Positions 33,307-42,996 of a DNA stretch of 64,000 bases are shown one piece after another. The stretch's first letter is position 1, and each line of letters begins with the position of its first letter. The stretch lies in contig JADFAD010000010.1 in the NCBI GenBank assembly GCA_015665455.1, positions 1 to 64,000 of the forward strand, given 5' to 3'. The DNA is from Oceanospirillaceae bacterium (lineage in GTDB: Bacteria; Pseudomonadota; Gammaproteobacteria; Pseudomonadales; Litoribrevibacteraceae). The notes beneath the pieces are model-generated. The model saw only the letters and a program-made list of their open reading frames with translations, was not told where the DNA came from and did not search any database. Position numbers and translations under genes: made by a program.

Positions 33307-35294
33307 AGGTTCATAGCGTGTTCTTTTGGCAAGAAAATTGAGAAGATTGTTCCCTTATTTATTTCCGATTCCACGTGAATTCGATAGCCGACTTGATGAC
33401 ACAACGCGGATACAATGCTTAACCCTAAGCCGTAGCCGTCACTTTCAATGGCGCTGGCGTCGTCTGTTTTTGTAATTTGAATCAGGTTATTGACGACGGT
33501 TGCATTCATGCCTTTCCCTGTATCGATGACATCCAGTTTTAAGTGATGTTCGTTGTCAGAGATTTTTAACGTTACGCTGCCTTTCGTTGTATGACGGATG
33601 GCATTACGCACTAAATTTTCTAGAACCCTTCGAACGATGACCGTTGAACCGGAGTGCTTAAGCCCTGTATTACTGTAGCCCAGAATAATGCTTTTTTGTT
33701 CTGCAAACGGAGAGGTTTGGTCGTGTATGCATTTGAAAACATCATCAAAATCAATAACCTCTTGACCGTCACAGTTCGCATTACTTAAGCCTTCATTGAT
33801 GAGCTGTTGAGTGACATCTTCAATGTACTGCAGGCCATCATTGATTCGGAGCACGGAGCGTTCATTGCCTTCGATTTCTCTCAGCGCTTCTAAGTGTAAC
33901 CGGATACTGAACAAGCTGTGTTGAATGTCATGAGAGGTGGTTGAGAGCTTTTTCACTGTGTCTAACGAGTGTTCCACCGCTTCATTTTTTTCCGAGGTCA
34001 TTTGATGAAACTCAGAGGTTTCGCTCAGCCGTTCTTTCAAGGTTTCAATCCACATCGTACTGAAATCATTATGTTGTGTTTTCATAATGTCGATGCGCAT
34101 ATTAATGGCGATGGCGAGCATCAAGCCTTCAGAAACGCAAAGAAGCATGAAGGCGTCAATGGCATACAGGCTTAGCCTTCCAAGGTTGAACATGGCAACG
34201 CCGAGAATTAAGAAAATGAAGATCAATATGAACAACATACTTAGAAAGTAGGGTATGCCATAAGGTTTTTTATCCATGCATCGAATGAAACCGACCACAA
34301 GTAATATGATGCCTGACGCTACAAAGTACGCGGGCGCAATCCCTTGAAGTATCCAAGTTTTGGTTGGTTCGAAGAAAATAAAAGGGATGATACTCGCAGT
34401 TATGCAGAGCTTAATGTTTAAAAACTTATGAAGCCTAGGTTTGGTATTGGTGCTTAAAAATGACTGGCAAAAAAGAGTTTGAGTTATGATCAAAGAGAAA
34501 ATGAGTAACATACTCAGACAATAGTTAAACTGCCAGTCTCCCTCCCAAATTTCATTTATACCGATGCCGGATTCGAGAATAATAAGTCCGATGAGGACAA
34601 ACTCTTGTAGAGAATAGAGAATCAAATACGGCTTTCTGAGCGAGAAAAACATTAAGAAATTCAGAAAAGCCAACGAAGTAATGATGCCAACACACAAGAG
34701 GGCATTGCTCATTTGAGTGTGGTTGTTCTGAATGACTTCATCCAGCCCCAAGATATCAATATCAAGCAGTGTCGTTTTTAAGGAGTTTAATTTTAAATAA
34801 ATAGTCGTGTCTTGATTTGGCGGGACAGAGAACAGGGCTTCCGGTTTATAAGGTTTGTAAGGCGTATTGAATGCGTTGTCATCGCCTATACTGTAGAGCT
34901 CAACAATTTTGTTTTCTTGTTCTTGAAAAATTTTGGCCGGCGTAAAGTGACGGTTATTAATATTGATAACCCAGTCTGGAATGTCGGTTGGGTTTGATAT
35001 CCCCAGTTTAATCCAAATGGTGCTGGTGGTATGGCCAAATGCGATTGGGGATTGGCCTTGGTTGACGAAAAAATCGTCACTTTCGGCAATGTCTTCTATC
35101 GTGATTTTGTGTTGTTCGTCCAAATAATAGAACAGAGTGTTTACATTTGGTGTCTCAACTGGGTTAGAATTGCCCTCTTTCAGGTCAGGCAACAGCAACG
35201 TGATGGAGATGCTGGCCAGAATTAGGAATACAATAACGGATAAAGTAATCCAAAGTTGTTGTGTATGTTGGCCGTATAGTTTCATTATATCCAT
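33297..35294 (-). CDS. 7TMR-DISM sensor histidine kinase
   Basis: The protein is 665 residues. After a signal-anchor helix comes a DISMED2-like periplasmic domain (about 45-185, VYFKL...KL-type strands), seven helices (about 195-405), a coiled segment, and a kinase core. The dimerisation motif is unusual: SHDIQHSLFSIRLHLEALREI, closer to the HDLRQPL-type boxes than to SHELRTPL. The HATPase has LVRNAIRHT, DTGKGMNA and DGYGLGLSIVSALC. It is divergent from a NarL-type response regulator only 40 bases away, so they are very likely a cognate pair. They sit next to the secretion cluster. Confidence 0.9.
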   Translation of the reverse strand: MDIMKLYGQHTQQLWITLSVIVFLILASISITLLLPDLKEGNSNPVETPNVNTLFYYLDEQHKITIEDIAESDDFFVNQGQSPIAFGHTTSTIWIKLGISNPTDIPDWVININNRHFTPAKIFQEQENKIVELYSIGDDNAFNTPYKPYKPEALFSVPPNQDTTIYLKLNSLKTTLLDIDILGLDEVIQNNHTQMSNALLCVGIITSLAFLNFLMFFSLRKPYLILYSLQEFVLIGLIILESGIGINEIWEGDWQFNYCLSMLLIFSLIITQTLFCQSFLSTNTKPRLHKFLNIKLCITASIIPFIFFEPTKTWILQGIAPAYFVASGIILLVVGFIRCMDKKPYGIPYFLSMLFILIFIFLILGVAMFNLGRLSLYAIDAFMLLCVSEGLMLAIAINMRIDIMKTQHNDFSTMWIETLKERLSETSEFHQMTSEKNEAVEHSLDTVKKLSTTSHDIQHSLFSIRLHLEALREIEGNERSVLRINDGLQYIEDVTQQLINEGLSNANCDGQEVIDFDDVFKCIHDQTSPFAEQKSIILGYSNTGLKHSGSTVIVRRVLENLVRNAIRHTTKGSVTLKISDNEHHLKLDVIDTGKGMNATVVNNLIQITKTDDASAIESDGYGLGLSIVSALCHQVGYRIHVESEINKGTIFSIFLPKEHAMNLQT

Positions 35295-35334
35295 AGAATT
35301 TTATGTGTTTCGACCTCTAGTGTAATTGGTGAAT

Positions 35335-35940
35335 ATGAAAAATGTAATCCTTGCAGACGATGATCAGATACTTCATGAAGGTCTGAACATGCTTTTAGAG
35401 CGTAATGGCTTTAATGTTGTTGCCAGTGCATGCAGTTTCATTGAACTCAAAGAAATCATTCAAACGGTCGAATCCGACTTCATCGTTTGTGATTGTAAAA
35501 TGCCTGGTGAAGGGCCTGCCAACTTCCTAGAACACAGCAAACGCTACTTCCCTGATCGCAAAGTTTTATTCTTAACCGGCCTTAAATCTGGCTTTTTGTT
35601 TCAGCATTTAATCGATGCCAAAGTCGATGGCTTGGTCAGTAAAAAAGACAGCATCCATTGCTTAGTTGAAGCCCTAAAAGAAATTCGTGAAGGTAAACAT
35701 TACCTGTCCAAGTCCGTAAAAGACGCCTTGGAAGGTTCCATTGGTCTTCTGACAGCGAAAGAACTTCAAATCTTTGAGCTGATTGTTAATGGCAAGTCCA
35801 ATTCTGAAATGGCGGATTTACTGTGCAACAGCCCTTCAACCATTGGCCGACATCGCGAAAACTTAATGCGTAAATTGGACGCCCACTCCGTAGTCGATTT
35901 AATGCGCTTTGCTCAAGAACGCGGCTTTTTTGATGCCTAA
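35335..35940 (+). CDS. NarL/LuxR-type response regulator
   Basis: It has 201 residues from ATG 35335 (a TTG at 35326 is the only other option). The receiver has DDDQ, phospho-acceptor IVCDCKMPGEG, a Thr in LFLTG and Lys in VSKKD. The C-terminal LuxR HTH reads LTAKELQIFELIVNGKSNSEMADLL then SPSTIGRHRENLMRKL. The cognate kinase is the divergent gene. The regulator is convergent with the secretion operon and is a plausible controller of it. No binding site can be proven from sequence. Confidence 0.92.
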   Translation: MKNVILADDDQILHEGLNMLLERNGFNVVASACSFIELKEIIQTVESDFIVCDCKMPGEGPANFLEHSKRYFPDRKVLFLTGLKSGFLFQHLIDAKVDGLVSKKDSIHCLVEALKEIREGKHYLSKSVKDALEGSIGLLTAKELQIFELIVNGKSNSEMADLLCNSPSTIGRHRENLMRKLDAHSVVDLMRFAQERGFFDA

Positions 35941-36053
35941 TCTTGGTTGATTAGCCAAATTGTATTTTTTAAAGCCTATCAGCTCAGAACCATTCATCCG
36001 GATGAATTCTTCAGATGTAATGACTTAGACCCTACCGTTTGAGTTCAGGCGCT

Positions 36054-38030
36054 CTAGTTGCGACTCTTTTGTCCGAAAGATAAAGAGTCTTCAAGCCAAG
36101 TATCCATTTGTAAAATGTTTTTTCGCTGGCCGTAAGCCATTTTTTCCGCTTTGCTTTGCGACTGCTTCAGTATCTTTTCTGATTTTAAGGCTGTTTTTGA
36201 TGCCTCGGATGTAACCAGCCGCTTTAATCTGAGTTTGTTGAATTTAGAACCGTATTGCTCAATCATTTCATCGCAAGGTGCGATGAATAATTGATGACTG
36301 CCGGGGTCTCCTTGTCGGCCACAACGGCCAATCAATTGTCTGTCAACGCGAGCGGATTCGTTGCCCTCGGTAATTATTACGTGCAGTCCCCCCAATTCTT
36401 TAATGTCCGAAGGTAATTTAATGTCTGTTCCTCGGCCTGCGATGTTTGTTGCTATGGTTATTTTTCCTTGATGACCTGCACGGCTGACAATCTCCGCTTC
36501 TTCTTCATGCTTGGTGGCATTCAATAAGTCGAAATCCAGTTTGAGGTTTGTTAAGCGCTCTGCCAATTCTTCACTGTCTTTTACGGATCGCATGCCCACA
36601 AGAATAGGGCGGCCTGTTTGATGCACCTTTAAAATGGAGGCTTCGACCGCTTGCCATTTCGTTTCTCTGTCTTTGAAAATCCGAACCGGCCACTCTTGGC
36701 GTTGCGGTGTTCGATGGTTCGGAATGGACATGATGGGCAATCGATAGATTTGCCAGAACTCTTGTGCCGATTCTCCCGCAGTGCCTGTCATACCGCTTAG
36801 GTTGTTAAATAACCGGAAGAAGTTTTGGAAACTAAGGCGAGCAATGGTTTCACTGGGCGGTGATATCTCAAGCCCTTCTTTGGCTTCGACGGCTTGATGT
36901 AACCCGTGGCTCCATGATCGGCTGGGCATGAGTCGGCCCGTGTATTCATCAACAATGACAATCTTGCCCTCTTCAACCACGTATTGCTTGTCTCTATGGA
37001 AGAATAACCGACCGGACAGCGCTTGGGTTATGAGTTCTTGTCGTCTTTTTTCTCCCTGCCAAATGGGAGGCAGTTGTTCTTTGAGCTTCTTTAACAGCGT
37101 GACCCCACTTTGGGTAAATGTGACTGTTTTATGGGTATGTTCTGCCGTAAAGTCTTTGATTTCTTGGAATTGAGAGACGATTTTATGAGCACTTAAAATG
37201 GCATCTTCGAGCATTTTGTTGGGTTTCGGCTGAGAAATAATGAGAGGCGAGACCGCTTCATCCACCAAAATACTGTCGGCTTCATCAATGATGGCCGTAT
37301 CAATGCCATTCAATAACAGATTGTTTTCAGTGGAACGACCTAAACTCTTTAGCATTTGTCGACCGGGATGGTCGAGGTTGGATAGCGTAATGCGATCTTT
37401 CAAGAAATCAGCAAGCAATTGTTTGGCGGTGGTGTACACAACGTTTTGACGGTATGCGGTTTTTAATTCTTCAGGTTTCATGGACTCGATGGCAGAACCA
37501 ACCGTTAAACCACATCGTTTAAATAAAGGAATGCTTTCTTCGGCATCGCGTGCGGCGAGATAATCGTTCACAGTCAATACATGACAAGGGCGACCCGCCC
37601 AAGCAGGAATAATTGCGCTGATGGCAGCGGTGAGACTTTTCCCTTCCCCCGTCGACATTTCGATGAGAAATCCTTGTTGCATGCACAGGCCTCCCATCAA
37701 TTGAACTGGGTATGGCCGCATGGCCATGCTTCTAAAAGAGATTTCTGCTATGACGGCAAACGCTTCATCAATGTCGGTGTCAGAATCTCGTCTGCAACGA
37801 AATACTTCTCGCAGCGTTGTTATTTTCTTTTGGAGCTGCTTTTCAGACAGTTCTGACAGTTCAAGTGATCGTTCGTGGATGGCCATGGAACGTTTTTGTA
37901 ACTGCTTGAACAAGGGAAGTCGGCTGTGATACTTCCCCGCGAGTTTATGACACCAAGCATCTAACCCTGAATACACTTGCTCAGGTGTTGTGATCTGAAT
38001 GGCTTGCGATGATTCATAGGGCAGGCTCAT
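36054..38030 (-). CDS. Truncated SecA-like ATPase
   Basis: This 658-residue motor has the SecA helicase core: Walker A MSTGEGKS (about 125-132), DEAD box IIDEADSILVDEA (about 247-259), MTGTAGESAQEF (about 414), AGRGTDIKLP (531-540) and RQLIGRCGRQGDPG (564-577). It ends at the start of the helical scaffold region, at QRKNILQMDTWL. Relative to housekeeping SecA (about 850-900 residues) it lacks the helical wing domain, the two-helix finger and the zinc-binding tail. It is the last gene of the operon and overlaps the M50 gene by four bases (ATGA). It is distinct from a general SecA and is probably dedicated to the adjacent giant protein. No SecY-like gene is in the window. Confidence 0.93.
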   Translation of the reverse strand: MSLPYESSQAIQITTPEQVYSGLDAWCHKLAGKYHSRLPLFKQLQKRSMAIHERSLELSELSEKQLQKKITTLREVFRCRRDSDTDIDEAFAVIAEISFRSMAMRPYPVQLMGGLCMQQGFLIEMSTGEGKSLTAAISAIIPAWAGRPCHVLTVNDYLAARDAEESIPLFKRCGLTVGSAIESMKPEELKTAYRQNVVYTTAKQLLADFLKDRITLSNLDHPGRQMLKSLGRSTENNLLLNGIDTAIIDEADSILVDEAVSPLIISQPKPNKMLEDAILSAHKIVSQFQEIKDFTAEHTHKTVTFTQSGVTLLKKLKEQLPPIWQGEKRRQELITQALSGRLFFHRDKQYVVEEGKIVIVDEYTGRLMPSRSWSHGLHQAVEAKEGLEISPPSETIARLSFQNFFRLFNNLSGMTGTAGESAQEFWQIYRLPIMSIPNHRTPQRQEWPVRIFKDRETKWQAVEASILKVHQTGRPILVGMRSVKDSEELAERLTNLKLDFDLLNATKHEEEAEIVSRAGHQGKITIATNIAGRGTDIKLPSDIKELGGLHVIITEGNESARVDRQLIGRCGRQGDPGSHQLFIAPCDEMIEQYGSKFNKLRLKRLVTSEASKTALKSEKILKQSQSKAEKMAYGQRKNILQMDTWLEDSLSFGQKSRN

Positions 38031-40183
38031 AGTTGATACCTGCGTTGCATGATTTGCCTAAAGTCCCGCTCCCATTGGGCAAACAGGGGTTTGTCTTTAA
38101 GTTTCAGTTGTATCTTTCCTGTTTGACCGTGGAACAATTGTGCGGATGCATTCGAGGCTAACAGACTATCTATTCTGAAGAAGGGCTCTGCCGTTTCTAA
38201 TCCGGATTGGTCTCCACCTTTGGTTTCAATGGGACCGCCTGCGCGCCAACTCAGGGCAGGGGACGGTAAGCGCTGTTGTTGAAATGGAATGATCGTATTT
38301 AAAGAGACCTCCAACTGCTGCTCCGTTTGACCGTACAATCGAATGCTACTGGCTGTAATTTCGTCGTCAAACAGGTCAGAGGCTTCATCTTGAGCCACCA
38401 CAGAAGAGAAAATAAATTGGTTGGTATCAATTAGGTCGCCAATGGCTTGACCTCTAGAGAGCCATTGCCCCGTCAGTTCTCGCAGACCAGAGGCCACCCA
38501 AAGTCCGTCTTGTTCTGCAACGACAATCAGGTTTTTCTTCATATCCAGTAAACGACGTTTTTGTTCTTCTAGGCTTTTTTTACGCTTTTTAAGTGGCGCA
38601 AGGTTTTCACTGTAACCGGAGCGGGCTTTTCGCTCTTCATTTAAGACCTGCCTAAGTTGAGCATCCACTTGCTCGATTTGCATCGGAAGCGTGGTGTTCT
38701 GTAACTGTATCAGCGGGGTGCCTTTGAGAACGTAGTTGTTGCTATCGACCAAAACTTTGGCAACGTAGCCGGGGGCTGAATTGGTCACCGTCAGGTGGTT
38801 TTGTGCTTGAATAACACCAGGGGCTTGAAAGCGATCACTCATGGGGACTTGCGTAAGTAATATTAAGACCAGAGCGATGGCGCCTGCAAACAGCATGAAG
38901 ATACGAGGCCGTTGACGACTTAGCTGGGGGCTCGTGATTAAGTATTTGATGAGTTGATAGGGTGGTTTTATCCCCCAGCTGGCTGCCATGAATAAGGCCA
39001 TGATGATACCAAACATCAAAAACTGGTCACTGACAAAGGTAATGATGCCAATGAATACAAAGAACCGGTAAATGGCGCTGGTGGTAGCAAAGGTCGCTAG
39101 CCCCAATTGGGCGTTAAGGGTATTCGCAGGGGATTCAAAATGACGATTATTCAGGAGGTAGCGTTCCGCAAAATACCTAACTTGTTTTCGAGAGCGGTCA
39201 TACAGGTTGGGTACGTCTATGACGTCTGAAAATATGTAATAGCCATCGAACTTTAACAGCGGGTTGGCGTTAAATATCAGGGTGGATAGGGATGCAATGA
39301 AAATCACATTATAGGCAAGGCTATGAAGGGTACCTTCCCCCGTGTTCGCCCAGACAAAAACAGCAATGGCTGCAATGAATAATTCAATGAGCATACCGCC
39401 AGCGCCAACCAGCGCTCTGTGCCAACGATTCCTAAAACTCCAACTGGAAGTCGCATCCATGTAAGGTAAGGGGGTGAATAGAATCAGCATAACCCCCATG
39501 ACATGGACTTCGCCTCCGTAGTGCCGGCAGATGATTGCGTGGCCGAGTTCATGCAATGTTTTTATGAAAATCATTGCGAGGTAGAGCAACATCCAGTTGC
39601 TGGGGGCCAAGACCGATTGCGTTTGGTTGCCTAATTCTGGGGCGTGATCAATCCCAACTTTGATCGCCGCTAAAACGACCGCCAACCAAAGCAGGCCACC
39701 GAACCAACCAAACAACGGGCGAAATAAAGGTGTTACCTTGGTCAACCAGTCGTTTGGGTCCCAAAGAGGAATTCGCATGAACATGAAACTGGCCAGTTTG
39801 GCTTTCATTTCTCGTTGTGCGGAGGTGTGGTAACGGCTGAATAACTGCTCACTGTCGGAAGGGGACTCGTAATACAGCATATTAGCTTGATGCAGACTTG
39901 AAAGAAGTTGTATGACTTCTTCTTGTCCTGGTGCTTGTTCAGGTCGGTGCTCTAACCGGTTTAACCAAACTTGCTCGATGCTTTGTTTGTGATTGAGGTG
40001 CGCAACAAAGTCGTAGGCATCCGGTGCCAAACGATAAAACTTATTGTTGAACGGGTCTTGGAGAACGTACCAAAGCTCTCCTCTAAATCGTTGTTTATGT
40101 ACTTTGATGTTGGGCAGCAACGCTGCTTTTACGTCTGCAACTCGGTACCATGAGTCGCTGAATGTACGGCTCTGTCCAGCCAT
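38027..40183 (-). CDS. PqqD-like / M50 site-2 protease / HlyD fusion protein
   Basis: The product is 718 residues. Residues about 35-108 look like a PqqD-type winged-helix (RRE) domain: WYVLQDPFNNKFYRLAPDAYDFVAHLN, and a following LLSSLHQANMLYY helix. Then comes an M50 membrane metalloprotease (about 150-450): zinc motif HELGH (211-215), PLPYMDA, and NPLLKFDGYY (Asp about 313), in about six to eight hydrophobic helices. The C-terminal third (about 455-700) is a HlyD-like periplasmic adaptor with a lipoyl-type strand pair (VTNSAPGYVAKVLVDSNNYVLKGTPLIQL) and a charged coiled coil. The family (YydH-like) is known beside peptide exporters. Here it is coupled to a SecA-like ATPase. Confidence 0.85.
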   Translation of the reverse strand: MAGQSRTFSDSWYRVADVKAALLPNIKVHKQRFRGELWYVLQDPFNNKFYRLAPDAYDFVAHLNHKQSIEQVWLNRLEHRPEQAPGQEEVIQLLSSLHQANMLYYESPSDSEQLFSRYHTSAQREMKAKLASFMFMRIPLWDPNDWLTKVTPLFRPLFGWFGGLLWLAVVLAAIKVGIDHAPELGNQTQSVLAPSNWMLLYLAMIFIKTLHELGHAIICRHYGGEVHVMGVMLILFTPLPYMDATSSWSFRNRWHRALVGAGGMLIELFIAAIAVFVWANTGEGTLHSLAYNVIFIASLSTLIFNANPLLKFDGYYIFSDVIDVPNLYDRSRKQVRYFAERYLLNNRHFESPANTLNAQLGLATFATTSAIYRFFVFIGIITFVSDQFLMFGIIMALFMAASWGIKPPYQLIKYLITSPQLSRQRPRIFMLFAGAIALVLILLTQVPMSDRFQAPGVIQAQNHLTVTNSAPGYVAKVLVDSNNYVLKGTPLIQLQNTTLPMQIEQVDAQLRQVLNEERKARSGYSENLAPLKKRKKSLEEQKRRLLDMKKNLIVVAEQDGLWVASGLRELTGQWLSRGQAIGDLIDTNQFIFSSVVAQDEASDLFDDEITASSIRLYGQTEQQLEVSLNTIIPFQQQRLPSPALSWRAGGPIETKGGDQSGLETAEPFFRIDSLLASNASAQLFHGQTGKIQLKLKDKPLFAQWERDFRQIMQRRYQL

Positions 40184-40220
40184 TGTTTTCTCCTAACCAA
40201 TCGGTTCGTGGTGTTGGTTA

Positions 40221-42074
40221 TTACCACCAAAAATACATGCGGAAGAAATCGACCGTACGATGTGTCAAAATCCAGAAAATGTTGCGGTCACCCACGTCTA
40301 TTTTGGCCACACCGCTCATCCCTGGACGCCACCAGTTCTCTAAGTTTTCTGTAAACTCGGCTTCGATGATGAAGTTATTCGAGTCTTGATTGATGGTTGA
40401 AGAAGGGTGTATGCGGGTAATACGGACGGGAAACTTCTGGTCAGGCTGGCTGACAAACGCAACTTCAGCATTCGTACCAAGTTGAACTTCGTGAATGTCT
40501 ACTTCAGGCACATTAATTTCAAGGTAAAGTTCGTCTGATGCTGCGACTTTAAATAAGACGTCCCCTTTCTTTACGGGCGCTCCCTGCATTTTCTTCAGCT
40601 CACCTTCTACGATGATGCCGCTAAACGGCGCTTTGATGGTCGCGTTGTTCAGGTTGTATCTCAGTTGCATCAGCTTCGCTTGAGATTGATCTTTTAATGC
40701 GGTGGCAATTCTCATGTCCGATAAGGCATTTGAGGCACGGGCTTTGTCTTCTTCTCGTGCGTAACGGCTGTAGTCAGCCAATACTTCGCCTTCTTGTAAG
40801 AGCAGTTCTTCGGTATCCAGCTGCAACAGAGTTTGGTTTCTTGATACTTCATCCCCTATATCGATTCGGGTGCTTTGAATGTAACCGTCAAAAGGCGCGG
40901 GGATATAGGACAGGTCATTTGTTCGTACGATAAAAGGGGATTCAACGCGGTAATGCCAATTTCCCAACAGTCCATACAGAAGCATGGAGGATAGAAGCAC
41001 TGTCACCAGTTTTGCCCACGTATGTTCATAACCGACGATACGTCCCAACTGTTCTTTCGTGCTGTCTAACCAACGAGCACCGAACCACCGATCTTGTTTC
41101 TTTAGCCGTGTTAACGGTTCGCCCAGCTGATTTAATACAATTCTTAGACCTCGAATCTCTTCGTCACTGAAGGCGCGGTGATTTCGTTCGCAGGTGATGA
41201 CTCCGATGCGATTGTCTTTGTCTCTGACCGGTAAAGAAACAAGGTATTTGGTGGCGTTTTTTTGAGAGAAGTACTGATGCTCTCTGTTTACCGTGCTGAT
41301 ATTTTCAGCGGCGGGCAGGGTTATTTCTGCGTCTTGGTCGTAGGTTTCTTCCATGACCTTTTCGAGCGATTGAACAATGTCCATTTTTCGCTCAAATTTT
41401 TCCATATGGCTGATGGCTTTCAGTTCAATGTAGCCAGACTCTATGTGTCCAAAGCTCACGCGTTGGCAATGGTGTTTGGACGCCACTTCGTTGCAAAGTG
41501 TCATTGCGCCTTCAATAAAATGCGGTGTTTCATTGATCTGCGTGAGTAGATCCAAGGCATCAATGGCGTAAGCCGTTTCATTACGAGACCGATCAACCAA
41601 GCGTTCCAGTTGATAAATGGCCGGGATGTCCGAAAGCAGATGAAATTGCGTGTCAAAATCCGGATTGTTTTCAACGGCGGTGCTCTGAAGTTGCAGAATG
41701 AGAATGCTCTGCGTTTCTCCGGGCTGGTGCTGCATGCAACCCGCAACAAGCATGACGTTCGGGCTGAGATTATGAATGAATCCGTGTTTTTCTGCGGCGG
41801 GTGCCATCTTCGTGGCCGATTTCACAATCAAGCTGTCTTCGTTCAGCTTGGCGCTTTCAGGCCACGATAAAAGTTGCTGCCACGGTTGCTCTTTTTCTCT
41901 GACAAGAAGAAGCGCAGCCTTTGCTTTAAACAGCGTTGCCATGCCCGAGACCATCAATGGCCAGAATTCGGAAGGCTCCCCTTTGAATTGTCGTAACAGT
42001 TTGAGCTGTTCAATCGCTTCAATTCGTGTGACTTTAGCTGCAGGCTGTGGCATTAACTTTAATTGGCTATTCAT
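40221..42074 (-). CDS. GAF-domain / HlyD fusion adaptor
   Basis: It has 617 residues from ATG 42074, which overlaps the upstream gene's stop as ATGAATAG (an ATG at 42092 would add six). The first about 350 residues are cytoplasmic: an uncharacterised stretch and a GAF-like domain (about 185-335, with LCNEVASKHHCQRVSFGHIESGYIELKAIS and KYLVSLPVRDKDNRIGVITCERN). A single transmembrane helix (about 360-378) leads to a periplasmic HlyD part with lipoyl halves PAPFDGYIQSTRIDIGDEVSRNQTLLQLD and ATIKAPFSGIIV and a long helical hairpin. A sensory domain fused to a membrane-fusion adaptor is unusual and suggests that cytoplasmic signals gate secretion. Confidence 0.85.
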   Translation of the reverse strand: MNSQLKLMPQPAAKVTRIEAIEQLKLLRQFKGEPSEFWPLMVSGMATLFKAKAALLLVREKEQPWQQLLSWPESAKLNEDSLIVKSATKMAPAAEKHGFIHNLSPNVMLVAGCMQHQPGETQSILILQLQSTAVENNPDFDTQFHLLSDIPAIYQLERLVDRSRNETAYAIDALDLLTQINETPHFIEGAMTLCNEVASKHHCQRVSFGHIESGYIELKAISHMEKFERKMDIVQSLEKVMEETYDQDAEITLPAAENISTVNREHQYFSQKNATKYLVSLPVRDKDNRIGVITCERNHRAFSDEEIRGLRIVLNQLGEPLTRLKKQDRWFGARWLDSTKEQLGRIVGYEHTWAKLVTVLLSSMLLYGLLGNWHYRVESPFIVRTNDLSYIPAPFDGYIQSTRIDIGDEVSRNQTLLQLDTEELLLQEGEVLADYSRYAREEDKARASNALSDMRIATALKDQSQAKLMQLRYNLNNATIKAPFSGIIVEGELKKMQGAPVKKGDVLFKVAASDELYLEINVPEVDIHEVQLGTNAEVAFVSQPDQKFPVRITRIHPSSTINQDSNNFIIEAEFTENLENWWRPGMSGVAKIDVGDRNIFWILTHRTVDFFRMYFWW

Positions 42075-42996
42075 GATTGAGCGACCCATCAATGAAGGAA
42101 TCCGTTGAGTGAGGGTGTTCTTCGTGGAAAGCTAATTCTTGTGATTCCGCTTGATTCTGTAGTAACAGTACACCCGAGACGCCTGGGTTCACCGTGCCTT
42201 CCTTGTTATCGAACATCACTTTGATTTCCATGAGACCACTTGCAGGATCAACCACAGGCGATCTAAAACTGACCTTGCCTTGCAATAAGGTTTCTGAACG
42301 GCCAGTAGGCAGTTTTAACGTCACGGTTTGATTGGTCGTGAGGTTTCTGCCTATGTGCTCTTCGACGTTACTGACGAACACCGCTTCTTGTGCGTTTGCT
42401 ATCTTGACCAGCGGTTCGCCCAAATTGCATCGTTCGCCAATTTGGTAGTGAACTTTGGTAATAACGCCGCTGATCGGGGCATAAACCAGACGCTGATTTC
42501 GGTCATTTCGAGCCAGTTGATATTCAATCTTTTCTCTTTCTTCTTGAACCTTAATTCGTTCCAACTCGGATTTGACCATCTCGTATTCAAGTTCGGCTCT
42601 TTGAACTTCTTCCAAGCTGATGGACGCCGTTTTGTTGTACAGCGCACGTGAGGATTGGGATATTTCAGCCAAGAGCTTTTCGCGTTTGGTTGCTGACTCT
42701 AACTCTGATTTATCCTTCCAAATCAATTCTCGACGATTTTGCTCTAAGGTCTCTCTTCGGTTTTCTAACGTTAAAATTAAATCGCCTTTTTTAACGTATT
42801 CGCCTTCCTGTTTATGCAGCTTGATTAAAGGCGCAGATACGGCGGAAGAGAGCGTAATGTCGTGTGATGGGCGTGTGTATCCTGCGATTTCTTGAGCCAT
42901 CGTTATGCTGGAAGACATGGCAGAAACAAACAGAGCGCCAGACAGCCCGATCATGCGTAGGCCGTTGGTACAGGTTACTGTCTTGAATGTTTTCAT
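42067..42996 (-). CDS. Periplasmic adaptor (HlyD/RND membrane-fusion family)
   Basis: The 309-residue protein has a signal peptide (hydrophobic MIGLSGALFVSAMSSSITMA). The lipoyl-like halves ITLSSAVSAPLIKLHKQEGEYVKKGDLILTLE and VYAPISGVITKVHYQIGERCNLGEPLVKI flank a charged helical hairpin (about 75-165), followed by a beta-barrel part (TVTLKLPTGRSETLLQGKVSF). It would bridge the inner-membrane partners to the TolC-like protein. It overlaps the TolC gene by four bases (ATGA) and the GAF-HlyD gene by eight. Confidence 0.9.
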   Translation of the reverse strand: MKTFKTVTCTNGLRMIGLSGALFVSAMSSSITMAQEIAGYTRPSHDITLSSAVSAPLIKLHKQEGEYVKKGDLILTLENRRETLEQNRRELIWKDKSELESATKREKLLAEISQSSRALYNKTASISLEEVQRAELEYEMVKSELERIKVQEEREKIEYQLARNDRNQRLVYAPISGVITKVHYQIGERCNLGEPLVKIANAQEAVFVSNVEEHIGRNLTTNQTVTLKLPTGRSETLLQGKVSFRSPVVDPASGLMEIKVMFDNKEGTVNPGVSGVLLLQNQAESQELAFHEEHPHSTDSFIDGSLNHE

